DNA of 64,000 nt from Streptomyces puniciscabiei. GTDB taxonomy: Bacteria; Actinomycetota; Actinomycetes; Streptomycetales; Streptomycetaceae. Position 1 is the first letter of the stretch. Each line of letters starts with the position of its first letter. The notes below the pieces were generated by a model, which was not told the DNA's origin, did no database searches, and worked only from the letters and a program-made list of their open reading frames with translations. Location of the stretch: the NCBI RefSeq assembly GCF_006715785.1, contig NZ_VFNX01000002.1:558001-622000 (forward strand). Direction: 5' to 3'. Of the stretch, positions 8,484 to 17,160 are shown one piece after another. The translations under genes and the position numbers were made by a program.

Positions 8484-9392
8484 ATGACCACGCGTACCCG
8501 CACCATGGCGGCCGCCATCGCCGTGGCGGCGGCCGTCACCGGCACGGCACTGCTGGGCGCCTCCGGCGCGGCCTCGGCCGCCGCCACCGCCTCGCACAGC
8601 ACCCTGACCATCAGCAACGGCTCCAAGTACGTGCTGATCGGCGGCCACAAGGTGGACTTCGGCGTGCCCGTCCGGGACCTGGCCTGGTCCCCGGACGGCA
8701 AGAAGGCCGCCTTCGTCGACGGCTCAGGCAACCTGGACATCGCGAACCCCGACGGCAGCGGGCGCGTCGTCGTCGCCAAGAATCCCGGAAACCAGAACTG
8801 GTCGCACCCGACCTGGCAGGTGACCGCGAAGGACACCCAGAACGGCATCCCCGCCAAGGACAACCTCATCTTCGCGGCACGCGCGAACAACGTGTCCCGG
8901 CTGAAGTACATCTCCGCCAAGGCCGTCCACGGCACGCCCAAGACGCTGTCCCTGTACGGCGACCCCGGTCCGGGCGGTGCGCTGCCGCAGACCGGCAACG
9001 TCTGGCCGAACGCGGCCGGCCACTACGGCACCTCGGTGTACGCCAACGACCACAACGGCGAGGTCTACATCCGCGACGACTACCTGCGCCAGCAGGGCGG
9101 CAAGCTCACCCAGGGCTCCCAGCCGGCGCTGTCCCCGAACGAGGAGGAGGTCGTCTTCGTGCGCTCGGTCGCCGGCCACGACCACGTGCTCGTGGAGGAC
9201 TTCACGCACGGCAACCACATCAAGGACCTCACGCCGCACGCCACGACCGACTACACCGAGCCCGCCTGGTCCCCCGACGGCAAGACCCTCGCAGTGCGCA
9301 CCCCGTCCGGCACGGTGACAATGCCGGCCGACGGCACGGGCCACCCGACGAAGGTCACCTCGACGGTCGGCCTGGCGGCGTACCGCCCCTGA
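8484..9392 (+). CDS. Secreted TolB-like beta-propeller protein
   Basis: This is a 302-aa exported protein. The signal peptide runs from MTTRTRTMAAAIAVAAAV to about residue 33 (GAASAAA). The mature part holds WD40-like/PD40 (TolB) blades, seen as DLAWSPDGKKAAFVDGSGNL, QPALSPNEEEVVFVRS and EPAWSPDGKTLAVRTPSG. Each has the characteristic SPDGK-LAF turn. PD40 propellers are extracytoplasmic binding platforms. With only three or four clear blades the propeller looks short, unless other blades are too divergent to see. The start is ATG 8484 after GGGGGAATACAGAC. It converges on the cysteine-rich gene downstream, and no operon partner is present. Confidence 0.75.
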   Translation: MTTRTRTMAAAIAVAAAVTGTALLGASGAASAAATASHSTLTISNGSKYVLIGGHKVDFGVPVRDLAWSPDGKKAAFVDGSGNLDIANPDGSGRVVVAKNPGNQNWSHPTWQVTAKDTQNGIPAKDNLIFAARANNVSRLKYISAKAVHGTPKTLSLYGDPGPGGALPQTGNVWPNAAGHYGTSVYANDHNGEVYIRDDYLRQQGGKLTQGSQPALSPNEEEVVFVRSVAGHDHVLVEDFTHGNHIKDLTPHATTDYTEPAWSPDGKTLAVRTPSGTVTMPADGTGHPTKVTSTVGLAAYRP

Positions 9393-9443
9393 CATCGTCG
9401 AGCGACACAGCGGGCCGGGCGCGTCCGGGGCGCGGAGTGCGGG

Positions 9444-10007
9444 TCACTTCGCCGTCCGGGCGAGCTCGGCCCGCAGTTCGTCCAGGTGCGCGTCGGCGGT
9501 GTCGTGCGGCAGGAACTCGACGACGTCGAGGAACCGGAAGAGCACCCGGCTGGCGGTGACGGCGTACTCGTACTCGCCGAACCCCACCACCGCACCCAGC
9601 GCGCCGCGGACGGCGCCCCGCACCACATGTGAGGTCATGTCGTCCGGCTCCGCCGCCGACATGCCGCGCCGGGCGTTGGGCCGGGCCAGATAGGGGCAGA
9701 CCATGGAGGCGTACAGCATGCACGCACGGTGCCCCGGTCCTTCGAGGGTCGGCGCGAGATTGCGGTAGGGCCGCCCGGCGGCCAGCGCCTCCCCGATCGC
9801 GGCGCTCTCCGCGGCCCCCACCACACGCCACACCGGCCCCTGCGGCATGCCCTGGTTGCACACCGAGCACAGACGCTTGCGCGCACAGGCGGCGCTGCGT
9901 TCGTAGTCGGTCAGCGCGAACTGGGGCTCCTCCCCCTCCCAGGGGGTGATCGCCGGCACCGGATACCCACGGGCGTCACGGGGCCGCGCCTCGACCGGCG
10001 CCGGCAT
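9444..10007 (-). CDS. Conserved hypothetical cysteine-motif protein
   Basis: The product is a soluble 187-aa protein from ATG 10007. An in-frame GTG at 10028 would add seven residues but has no ribosome site. It contains ACARKRLCSVCNQGMPQG, a C-x2-C pair with a further Cys upstream, and HRACMLYASMVCPYLARP, with two more Cys and a His. This arrangement could hold zinc or another metal. The second half is hydrophobic-aromatic (VLFRFLDVVEFLP). Proteins with this CSVCNQ/CPYL pattern are widespread in actinobacteria without known function. It converges with the TolB-like gene over a 51-bp gap. No operon neighbour is seen. Confidence 0.6.
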   Translation of the reverse strand: MPAPVEARPRDARGYPVPAITPWEGEEPQFALTDYERSAACARKRLCSVCNQGMPQGPVWRVVGAAESAAIGEALAAGRPYRNLAPTLEGPGHRACMLYASMVCPYLARPNARRGMSAAEPDDMTSHVVRGAVRGALGAVVGFGEYEYAVTASRVLFRFLDVVEFLPHDTADAHLDELRAELARTAK

Positions 10008-10114
10008 GGGAACACTCTCGAATCGCACAGGCCATGACTACCAGGACCGACGGCTTTGGGCCAAGACCGGCAGACACGGCCACGGTTGAACGGACGGCCG
10101 GAGAGGATCGGTGC

Positions 10115-10768
10115 ATGAATGAGCTCGTACTGATGGCGGATCCGAGGTCGCGGCCGTCCCCGTGACCGAGTGCGGTGAACCGCTGGTCGACGTCCGGCTG
10201 CGGAACACCCTGGCCGTGGATGCGGCGCAGTGCGGAACCGTCGGGGGCGTTCGCGTATCTGCGCGAAGGAGTGCTGATCCGTCTGCTCAGGGCGCAGCAA
10301 CTCCTCCCGGACGGCCTGCGCCTGCTGTTCGTCGAGGGGTACCGGCCGCCCGCACTGCAGCGAGAGTACTTCGAGCGGTACGCCGACTCGCTGCGGGCCG
10401 CTCACCCGGACTGGTCGCCGGCGCGGGTGCGGGAGGCAGCGAGCCGGTATGTGTCGCCGCCGGAGATCGCGCCGCACAGTGCCGGCGCCGCGGTGGACCT
10501 CACGCTCGTGGACGCCGAGGGGCGTGAGCTCGACATGGGCACTCGGGTGGACGCCGACCCGGAGGAGAGTGACGGCGCCTGCTACACGGACGCCGCCACG
10601 ATCGGCCCCGAGGCGCGGGCCAACCGCCGCGTCCTCGGTGCCGCACTGGGGGCCGTCGGCCTCGTCAACTACCCCACGGAGTGGTGGCATTGGTCCTACG
10701 GCGACCGCTATTGGGCTCTCTCGACGGATGCCGGCGCCGCCCTGTACGGCCCGTGGGAACCGGGATGA
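10115..10768 (+). pseudogene. VanX-like D-alanyl-D-alanine dipeptidase, two frameshifts
   Basis: The gene opens at ATG 10115 with GAGAGGATCGGTGC upstream and reads MNELVLMADP, the usual VanX-family opening, but that frame stops at once. The next expected part (EVAAVPVTECGEPLVDVR) lies in the following frame from about 10141. The remainder, from AFAYLREG at about 10250, returns to the first frame. Two compensating base-scale shifts, near 10140 and 10240, therefore break it. The metal-binding and catalytic signatures survive: SAGAAVDLTLVD preceded by PH, and EWWHWSYGDRYWAL. The enzyme would hydrolyse D-Ala-D-Ala dipeptide. It overlaps the next remnant by ATGA. Confidence 0.7.
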
Positions 10769-11237
10769 GCCGGGCTGCGGCCCGCGGCCCCGACGGCCCG
10801 GGACCGGCAGGTGACGCGGTGGGCCGGACGGACCTCGCGGACGACGTGCCGTCGGAGACCGGTCCCGTACCGGTGGCCCGGGCGGTGCCGCCGTTCGACC
10901 CCGAACCGTCCGAGGCACTGGGAGGTTCGTGGGCCTTGGCGAGGGAGCCGTACACCCCTCAGAACCTTGCCGCCCGGCAGGAGCGGGAGGATCTGTCCGG
11001 GCTGCCCCCGGCCTGTGTCGAGGTCGGCTCGGCCGAGACCTTGCGGCACGAGGCCGTGGCGCCTACACCCAGGCGATCTGGCAGGCCGGCGGCCGGGCCC
11101 AACTGCATGTCTGGCCCGGCGCCTTCCACGGCTTCGACACCCTCGCGCCACGCGCGGCGCTCAGCCGGGAGGCCCGCGAAACCCGTACCCGCTGGCCGCG
11201 GCGCACCCTCAACCCGACGCGACGACCCGGTAGGTGA
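10765..11237 (+). pseudogene. Alpha/beta hydrolase (HSL/esterase family) with catalytic core deleted
   Basis: From ATG 10765 the product has an esterase-type N-terminus: PPFDPEPSEALGGSW, then EPYTPQNLAARQER. It jumps straight into the family's C-terminal region, EDLSGLPPACVEVGSAETLR. A frameshift near 11060 then moves the rest (YTQAIWQAGGRAQLHVWPGA, FHGFDTLAPRAALSREAR) into another frame. The central 150-200 residues, with the oxyanion HGGG and the nucleophile GDSAG, are absent. What remains is an in-frame internal deletion plus a frameshift, and the gene cannot encode an active enzyme. It is joined to the VanX-like pseudogene by an ATGA overlap. Confidence 0.65.
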
Positions 11238-11661
11238 CCAGGCCGTAGGCGAGATGCGGGACGGCGTCCGAGGCCCAGTCGGCCGACGACCAGGTGCGCG
11301 GATCGCTGATGCCCAAGCCGGCGATCGGCGCGTCGGCCAGCGTCATCGCCAGGGCCCCGGTCAGCAGGGCGCCCAGCCAGGCGTGCGGCCGCAGACCGGC
11401 GCGGTGCAGCAGTGCCACCACGGCGCCCGTCCCGACGCCGACGGCGATGCCCGACAGGGCCCCCAGTCCGGAGAGCCGGTTGTCCCGCCCTTCCCCGCCC
11501 CGGACCGGGTGCCCCACCTTGGTGGTGACCTTCTCCACGACGGCTTCCGGGGTGCCGCTCGAAGGCCGGGCGCGCACCGCCATGTCCAGATAGGTGACGG
11601 CGTTCAGGGCGGTGGTGCCGGCAGCACCGGCGGCAGAGCCCCGCGCGATGGTTCGAAACAT
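11209..11661 (-). CDS. Hypothetical membrane protein
   Basis: The product is 150 aa from ATG 11661 (CCGGAGCGAC upstream). An upstream in-frame codon at 11694 is possible but less well placed. It contains several apolar stretches: GSAAGAAGTTALNAVTYLDM, LGALSGIAVGVGTGAVVALL and AWLGALLTGALAMTLADAP. These suggest three or so membrane helices, with a C-terminal VPHLAYGLVTYRVV. No function is recognised; similar small proteins occur throughout Streptomyces. It overlaps the end of the alpha/beta hydrolase pseudogene by about 29 bp and lies downstream of the FUSC gene on the same strand. Confidence 0.55.
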   Translation of the reverse strand: MFRTIARGSAAGAAGTTALNAVTYLDMAVRARPSSGTPEAVVEKVTTKVGHPVRGGEGRDNRLSGLGALSGIAVGVGTGAVVALLHRAGLRPHAWLGALLTGALAMTLADAPIAGLGISDPRTWSSADWASDAVPHLAYGLVTYRVVASG

Positions 11662-11734
11662 GTCGCTCCGGGTCCCCGCCGTGACATGGGCCAAACCGCG
11701 CCCCGGTCGGCCGCGGCCGGATCCGGCGGCACGG

Positions 11735-13980
11735 TCACGGCGGATGCGGGCCCGGTCCGGACTCGGGGCTGCCGCGCGCGATCCGGGTCAGGTCGGTCAT
11801 CAGCGAGTCGAGCCACGACACGGTCGCGTAGTACAGGCGCGGGGCGCCGGGCGGCTCGGCGGCGGACCCGGCGAGCGCCGGATCGATCGGCGGAACCGGC
11901 CCGGCCGGCGTGTCCGCTCCGGGATCGAGGGCCGCCGAGATCAGCAGCATCCGCCCGGCCACGCGGTCCCCCAGCCCGCTGACGGATTCGGCCGCCGAAC
12001 GGCCGAGGCCGGCCGGCGGCGGCGCCAGCAGCCGTACCGAGCCCCACAGGGTGTGGTGGCCGGCCATCAGCGTGGCCTGCCGGTCCACGCTGCGCGGAGC
12101 GGGCCGGCGCGCCACGCCGCCGAACGGTGTCGGCTCGCTCTGGAACTGGGCGTACGCGGACTCGGCGAGGACGACCGCGCGATGCAGCGACCGGTGCCCG
12201 GACGCCCCGGACGGCGCGGTCACCGCACCGCCGGCCGCCACCGAGGCGCCGGTAGCCACCACGATCTCGGCTGCCCTGCGCAGGAGTTCCGCCGCCGCCT
12301 GGCGCAGCTCGTCATGGGCGCCGCGCGGCCAGGCCAGCAGTCCGAAGACAGCGCCGATCGCGCTGCCGACCAGCACGTCCAGCATCCTGACCTCCGCCAG
12401 GCGCCAGGTCGGCGGGGCCAGCTGGGCGAAGACCAGGGCCACGAGCACGGTGAACAGGCCCTGTGCCCAGCCGACGCCCTTGACCGGGCCCACCGTGAAG
12501 GCGAACAGCATCCACACCGGCAGGACGACGGCGTAGACGGCGGTGTCGGTCCCGGCCAGGCCCAGTGTCCCGGCGGTGACGAGGGCCCCGGCCAGGGTGC
12601 CCGCGAGGGCAAGACGGATGGTGTGCCAGGTCTCGTCCATGGTGGTCCGGGTGAGGGTGAGCGTCGCCAGGGTGGCCCAGAAGCCGTGGGGCAGCGTGTC
12701 CACCCCGGCCACGAGCCGGGCCGCGGTCAGTGCCAGGGCGATGCGGACCGCGTTCTGGAAGAAGACCGACCGGCTCCCGGCGTGGCCGCGCACCCGGTGC
12801 CACCACAGGAGCGGCGCCCAGGTCCCGGCGTACCGGAAGCGGCCCTGCGTGTCCGCCACCGCGGCACGCCTTCCGTGTACGGCGAGCTCGGCCGCCGTGG
12901 CCATGGTGAGCGCGGCGTCGGCGATCCCAGCACGGCGACGTGCCGGCGCAGTACCGCGGGCGGGAAGTCCGGCGCGCGAGCGGTTCCGGGTGCCGGATCA
13001 CCGGCGGCGGCCGGGGTTCCGGGTGCCGGGTCCCTCGCGGGGGCCGGGGCCGCGGAGACGGCCGACAGGTGCGCGCGTGCCCCGGCCAGGTGCTCGTACG
13101 GGGTCACCGGCGACGGCCCGGTCCGCAGGCAGTCCGCGGTCGCCGCGGCCAGCCCGGCGACGGACCGCAGCACGGCGGCCACCTCGGGACCCGGCTCCCC
13201 GCCGGGCGGGACGGGCAGCTGCGCCAGGCGGCTGAGCAGGGTGCGCGTGGCCAGACCGGTGTGGGCGAGGGCTCGGTCGCGCACTCCCGGCCCCGCCGGG
13301 CGTTCCGCCTCCGGCACGGTCAGGGGCCGCAGGGACTGGCTGCTCTCCCCGGCCGCCCGGATGTCCGGGCCGGTCAGGGCGTACGGCGGTGCGGCGAGGA
13401 GCGCCGCGCAGTGCGCGGCGGTTCGCACGGCGCGGGCGGCCCGTTCCCGGTACGAGGGCGGGCGGGGCTCGGGGAGGATCAGCGCCTCGGCGGCGATGAA
13501 GAGGGCCAGTCCGGTGCTCGTCCCGACCAGGCGCTCGCCGAGGGTGGCGGGGGCGTACGGGGGGAACGACGGGAGGATGTACAGCAGTTGCAGTCCGGGC
13601 GCCGCCCCTGCCGGGCGTGGACCGCCCACGGCGGCGAAGCCCAGCGTGAAGCCCACCGCCAGCATGCCGACGACGGCGCTCCAGGTCCGCACCGACAGAA
13701 AGGTGCCGACGGCGACCAGCAGCCAGCACACCGGAAGCAGGCGCAGCACCGTCGCGGCCCGCTGCCGGCCGGTGCCCGGGATCTTGGCGAGTCCGCCCAG
13801 GGCCACGGAGGCGAACAGTGCGTAGGTAGCCGCCACGGGCCGGTCGAGGCCGTAGCGGAAGAGGTAGAACCCGGCCGCGGCGACCAGTGTCACGCGTACC
13901 GCCCGGCGGCCCGAGACGGCGTAGTCCGCCGGAATCCGGCGGGCTGGGACACCACCCACCCCTCCAGAATCACCCACCAC
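11735..13980 (-). pseudogene. FUSC-family aromatic/drug efflux membrane protein, split by a frameshift
   Basis: This is one gene in two frames. The first part (13980 down to about 12925) has an N-terminal membrane bundle (RVTLVAAAGFYLFRYGLDRP, LQLLYILPSFPPYAPATLGE, LALFIAAEALILPEPRPPSY) and then a helical cytoplasmic region ending VLRRHVAVLG. The second part picks up exactly where the family should continue (IADAALTMATAAEL, then AVRIALALTAARLVAGV, the FUSC core PHGFWATLATLTLTRTTMDET, and more helices). It runs to 11735. Loss or gain of one base near 12925 explains the split. Intact it would be about 745 aa. FUSC/YccS proteins are putative exporters of aromatic acids. A 15-bp direct repeat lies in the linker. 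Confidence 0.7.
12982..13029. repeat. 15-bp direct repeat inside the FUSC linker
   Basis: GGTTCCGGGTGCCGG occurs at 12982-12996 and again at 13015-13029, 33 bp apart. That is 11 codons, so it encodes a repeated low-complexity DPAPGT-like linker. Repeats of this kind favour slipped-strand change close to the frameshift at about 12925. Confidence 0.7.
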
Positions 13981-13994
13981 CCGGCGCCCGCACG

Positions 13995-14021
13995 CCGCCG
14001 CCGCGCGGGCAGCGGCGGCGG
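13995..14021 (-). terminator. GC-rich hairpin after pxpC
   Basis: CCGCCGCCGC (13995-14004) and GCGGCGGCGG (14012-14021) form a perfect 10-bp stem with a 7-nt loop, directly downstream of the pxpC stop on the minus strand. There is no U-tract, as is common for Streptomyces terminators. Confidence 0.5.
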
Positions 14022-14879
14022 TCAGCCGGGGGTGAAGCGGACCGGCGTACCCGGCGCGGCCTGCGCGGCAGCCGCCAGCGCGGTCTCTGCGACGACGCCG
14101 ATCACCGGGTAGCCGCCGGTGGTCGGGTGGTCGTGCAGGAACACCACCGGGCGGCCGTCGGGGGGCACCTGGACGGCGCCGAGGACCATGCCCTCGCTCG
14201 GCAGCTCGCCGGCCGACACGCGCTCCAGCGCGGGTCCTTCGGTGCGCAGGCCGATCCGGTTGCTGTGCTGCGACACGCGGTACGTCGCCGCGGTGAAGGT
14301 GCGCAGCGCGCCGGGGGTGAACCAGTCGGCGCGGGGGCCGAGCCGCAGCGGCAGGGTCAGTTCGGTCGGCGGCGCCGGCCAGGGAGCGCTGTCCGGAAGC
14401 GCCGGCTGCCGGGCGGGGGTGCCCACCGGGAGGACGTCGCCGTCGCGCACCGGCGCCGGGCCCAGTCCGGAGAGCAGGTCCGTCGACCGGCTGCCGAGGA
14501 CCGGTTCGACGGCGATGCCGCCGGCGACGGCGACGTACGAGCGTACGCCCGCCGTCACCCCGCCCACGTCGAGCACGGCGCGCCCGGGCACCCGTACGGG
14601 CACGCCCCAGGCCACCGGCCGGCCGTCGACCGTCACCGGGCAGGGTGCGCCGCCGACCACGACGGTCACGCCGCGGTCGGGACGCAGGGTGCAGCCGGTC
14701 AGCGTGGTCTCCAGGGCGGCGGCGTCGGCGGCGTTGCCGAGCAGCAGATTGGCCAGTCTCAGGGCGGCCGAGTCGAGGGCGCCGGAGCGGGGAACGCCCA
14801 GGTGGGCATGGCCACGACGGCCGCTGTCCTGGACGGTGGTGAGGGCGCCGGAGCGCAGGACGGTGAGCTCGGCGGTCAT
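14022..14879 (-). CDS. pxpC: 5-oxoprolinase subunit PxpC (biotin-dependent carboxyltransferase-like)
   Basis: The product is 285 aa of the KipA/allophanate-hydrolase C2-like family. PxpC works with PxpB and PxpA to open 5-oxo-L-proline to glutamate at the cost of ATP. The opening LTVLRSGALTTVQDSGRRG and the block GVPRSGALDSAALRLANLLL are family signatures. FLHDHPTTGGYPVIGVV is the conserved C-terminal motif. The length matches the family. The start ATG 14879 overlaps the pxpB stop by 4 bp, so the genes are translationally coupled. A hairpin follows the stop. KipA-type developmental regulators share the fold, but the intact pxpABC order favours 5-oxoprolinase. Confidence 0.9.
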   Translation of the reverse strand: MTAELTVLRSGALTTVQDSGRRGHAHLGVPRSGALDSAALRLANLLLGNAADAAALETTLTGCTLRPDRGVTVVVGGAPCPVTVDGRPVAWGVPVRVPGRAVLDVGGVTAGVRSYVAVAGGIAVEPVLGSRSTDLLSGLGPAPVRDGDVLPVGTPARQPALPDSAPWPAPPTELTLPLRLGPRADWFTPGALRTFTAATYRVSQHSNRIGLRTEGPALERVSAGELPSEGMVLGAVQVPPDGRPVVFLHDHPTTGGYPVIGVVAETALAAAAQAAPGTPVRFTPG

Positions 14880-15523
14880 GGCGTGCCGTCCTGAGCCACG
14901 AACCGTACGCGCGTCCCCGGTGTGAGGAGGGCCGGTTGGTCCCGGCCGAGGTCCCACAGCGGTGTCGGGTCCGGCATGGTTCCGATCAGCTGCCAGCCAC
15001 CGGGGGTGGCGCGCGGGTACACCGCGCTGTAGGGGCCGGCGAGCGCGACGGCGCCGGCCGGGACGCGGGTGCGCGGGGTGTCGCGGCGCGGAACGTGCAG
15101 CTGGGCGGGCAGGCCGGTGAGGTAGCCGAAGCCGGGGGCGAAGCCGCAGAAGGCGACGCGGAAGGTGTGGGAGGAGTGACGTGCGGCGACCTCGTGCACG
15201 GCGACGCCCCACAGCGCGGCCACCCGGGCCAGGTCGGGTCCGTCGTAGCGTACGGGGATCTCCACGACTCCCCCGCCGTCGGCGGCCCGGTCGGGCACGT
15301 CCCAGTGGGAGATGTGGCGGGCCAGCTCCTCCGGGTGTGTGACGCCGTCCAGGAGTACAGTGCGGGCACCCGGCACGATCTCCACGACGTGGGGCAGGGT
15401 GCCCGCCGCGCGCCGCCGGAGGACTTCGGCGTGGAAGGCCGCGGTGTGCTCGGCGTCCGGCAGCTCGACGAGCACCGCGTGCCGCCCGGCGAGGCGCACC
15501 TGCACGGACCGGCTCTGCGTCAT
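14876..15523 (-). CDS. pxpB: 5-oxoprolinase subunit PxpB (KipI-like)
   Basis: The product is 215 aa of the carboxyltransferase C/D family (KipI, allophanate-hydrolase C1). It is recognised from VEIPVRYDGPDLARVA, HSSHTFRVAFCGFAPGFGYL (with the signature FAPGFGYL) and TPRTRVPAGAVALAG ending in GGWQLIG. It is the partner of PxpC and together they probably form the ATP-dependent phosphorylating half of 5-oxoprolinase. Its ATG at 15523 overlaps the end of pxpA, and its stop overlaps pxpC, giving a tightly coupled three-gene unit. In Bacillus the homologue KipI inhibits a sporulation kinase, but that needs a KinA partner not seen here. Confidence 0.9.
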   Translation of the reverse strand: MTQSRSVQVRLAGRHAVLVELPDAEHTAAFHAEVLRRRAAGTLPHVVEIVPGARTVLLDGVTHPEELARHISHWDVPDRAADGGGVVEIPVRYDGPDLARVAALWGVAVHEVAARHSSHTFRVAFCGFAPGFGYLTGLPAQLHVPRRDTPRTRVPAGAVALAGPYSAVYPRATPGGWQLIGTMPDPTPLWDLGRDQPALLTPGTRVRFVAQDGTP

Positions 15524-16272
15524 GCGAACGCCCCGACCTCGATCCCGGCCGCCTCCAGGGCCGCGCGTACCCGCGCCGCGATCCGGGCGGCGCCCGGGGT
15601 GTCGCCGTGGACGCACAGGGAGCGGGCGGTCACGACGACCGTCGTCCCGTCCACGGCCTCGACGGCACCGTCCACCGCGAACGCCAGCGCGCGCCGGACC
15701 ACCTTGTCCTCGTCGGTCACCACGGCGTTGGTCTCGCGCCGCGACACGAGCGTGCCCGCGGGGGTGTAGGCGCGGTCCGCGAAGGCCTCCGGTACGGCGG
15801 TGAGGCCGGCGTCCTCCGCCGCGGCGAGCAGCTCCGACCCCGGGAGGCCGAGCACGGACAGCGCGCCGCCGGCCAGTTTCACGCCCTCCACCACTGCCGC
15901 GGCCTGCTCGGCGTCGTGCACGGTGCGGTTGTAGAGCGCGCCGTGCGGCTTGACGTAGGCCACCTCGGCGCCGGCGGCCTGCGCGAAGACCCGCAGTGCC
16001 CCGATCTGGTAGGCCGTCTCGGCCGCCAGTTCGTCGGGCGGTACGTCCATGGCCCGGCGGCCGAAACCGGCCAGGTCGCGGTAGGACACCTGGGCCCCGA
16101 TCCGGACGCCGCGCTCCGCGGCGAGGTCACAGACGCGCCGCATCACCGAGGGGTCGCCCGCGTGGAAGCTGCAGGCGACGTTGGCGCTGGTCACGACGGA
16201 GAGCAGGGCGTCGTCGTCGGTGAGGGTCCAGCGGCCGAATCCTTCACCGAGGTCCGCGTTGAGGTCGATCAC
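15520..16272 (-). CDS. pxpA: 5-oxoprolinase subunit PxpA (LamB/YcsF family)
   Basis: The product is 250 aa, LamB/YcsF family. Conserved blocks are IDLNADLGEGFGRW at the N-terminus, ANVACSFHAGDPSVM, YVKPHGALYN and SLCVHGDTPGA. These carry the Asp/His residues thought to act on the ring. It is the first gene of the minus-strand operon and overlaps pxpB by 4 bp. The start is taken as GTG 16272, giving the standard IDLNADLGEG opening; a TTG three codons earlier is possible. Its promoter lies in the divergent region with the two palindromes. The pathway returns spontaneously formed or peptide-derived pyroglutamate to glutamate. Confidence 0.9.
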   Translation of the reverse strand: MIDLNADLGEGFGRWTLTDDDALLSVVTSANVACSFHAGDPSVMRRVCDLAAERGVRIGAQVSYRDLAGFGRRAMDVPPDELAAETAYQIGALRVFAQAAGAEVAYVKPHGALYNRTVHDAEQAAAVVEGVKLAGGALSVLGLPGSELLAAAEDAGLTAVPEAFADRAYTPAGTLVSRRETNAVVTDEDKVVRRALAFAVDGAVEAVDGTTVVVTARSLCVHGDTPGAARIAARVRAALEAAGIEVGAFA

Positions 16273-16288
16273 GCCCCACAACGTAAGC

Positions 16289-16354
16289 GATTGTTGAACG
16301 ATCCGACAAGGGGTGGATTTTTCGAACGCCCCCTTGTTCGATCGTTGAACGATC
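16289..16354. promoter_or_regulatory. Two-copy 15-bp palindromic operator between pxpA and DUF969
   Basis: GATCGTTGAACGATC at 16340-16354 is a perfect palindrome around a central G. GATTGTTGAACGATC at 16289-16303 is the same site with one change. The sites are 51 bp apart, about five helical turns, and sit in the divergent promoter region. The 7-1-7 form is typical of GntR-family (FCD/FadR) or similar dimeric repressors. No such regulator gene is in the window, so it would act from elsewhere. Confidence 0.7.
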
Positions 16355-16440
16355 CCCTAGGGTCCGGGCATCCCCACGGATCCGGGCCCCCGGATCCGCG
16401 CCGCTCGGGCGTCCCGCCCGCTCACGCCAAAGGCCACCGC

Positions 16441-17160
16441 ATGATCGTTCTCCTAGGCGTCGTCGTGGTGATCCTCGGATTCGTCACGCGCCGCAACCCC
16501 GTCCTCGTGGTGGGCGTCGCCGGTGTCTGCACCGGGCTGCTCGGCAGGATGAACCCGCTGGAGGTCCTCGCGGCCTTCGGCCGGTCCTTCGCCGACAGCC
16601 GCTCGGTCACCGTGTTCGCCGTCGTCCTGCCCGTGATCGGTCTCCTGGAGCGCTACGGCCTGCGCGAACAGGCCCGCAGACTCATCAGCCGGCTCGGCGG
16701 CCTGAGCGCCGGCCGGTTCCTCACCGTCTATCTGCTGGTCCGCCAGATCACCGCGGCGTTCGGCCTCACCAGCATCGGAGGTCCCGCGCAGTCGGTACGG
16801 CCGCTCGTCGCGCCCATGGCCGAGGCCGCCGCCGAGCGCTCGACGGGCGCGGCGCTGCCCGAGCGCCTGCGGGAGAAGGTGCGCTCCTACGCCGCGTCGG
16901 CCGACACCGTGGGCCTGTTCTTCGGCGAGGACTGTTTCATCGCGATCGGCTCGATCCTCCTGATCACCGGCTTCGTCAACTCGACGTACCACCAGAACCT
17001 CGAGCCGACCCAGCTGGCCCTGTGGGCGATCCCGGTCGCCGCCTGCGCCTTCCTCGTGCATGGCGCCCGTCTGCTGCTCCTGGACCGGCAGCTGCACCGG
17101 GAGATGGCACTCGCCACCGCCGAACACGATCTGCCGCGGCCGAAGGAGACCAACAAGTGA
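16441..17160 (+). CDS. DUF969-family membrane protein, probable transporter subunit
   Basis: The product is 239 aa, almost all hydrophobic: MIVLLGVVVVILGFVTRRNP at the start, FAVVLPVIGLLERYGLREQA, VYLLVRQITAAFGLTSIGGP and SILLITGFVNSTYHQN. It resembles DUF969, always found next to DUF979. The VxRQxTAAFGLTSIGG segment and the GEDCFIAIGSILL segment carry polar residues inside apolar helices, as transporters do. The gene diverges from pxpABC, overlaps the DUF979 gene by GTGA, and is followed by pyroglutamyl peptidase. The neighbours suggest uptake of 5-oxoproline or pyroglutamyl peptides, but this is inferred from context. Confidence 0.85.
   Translation: MIVLLGVVVVILGFVTRRNPVLVVGVAGVCTGLLGRMNPLEVLAAFGRSFADSRSVTVFAVVLPVIGLLERYGLREQARRLISRLGGLSAGRFLTVYLLVRQITAAFGLTSIGGPAQSVRPLVAPMAEAAAERSTGAALPERLREKVRSYAASADTVGLFFGEDCFIAIGSILLITGFVNSTYHQNLEPTQLALWAIPVAACAFLVHGARLLLLDRQLHREMALATAEHDLPRPKETNK

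Noticed and set aside
14022..15523. KipI/KipA sporulation regulators instead of PxpB/PxpC
   Set aside because: The fold is the same, but the gene order with PxpA, pcp and the carrier pair supports 5-oxoprolinase.
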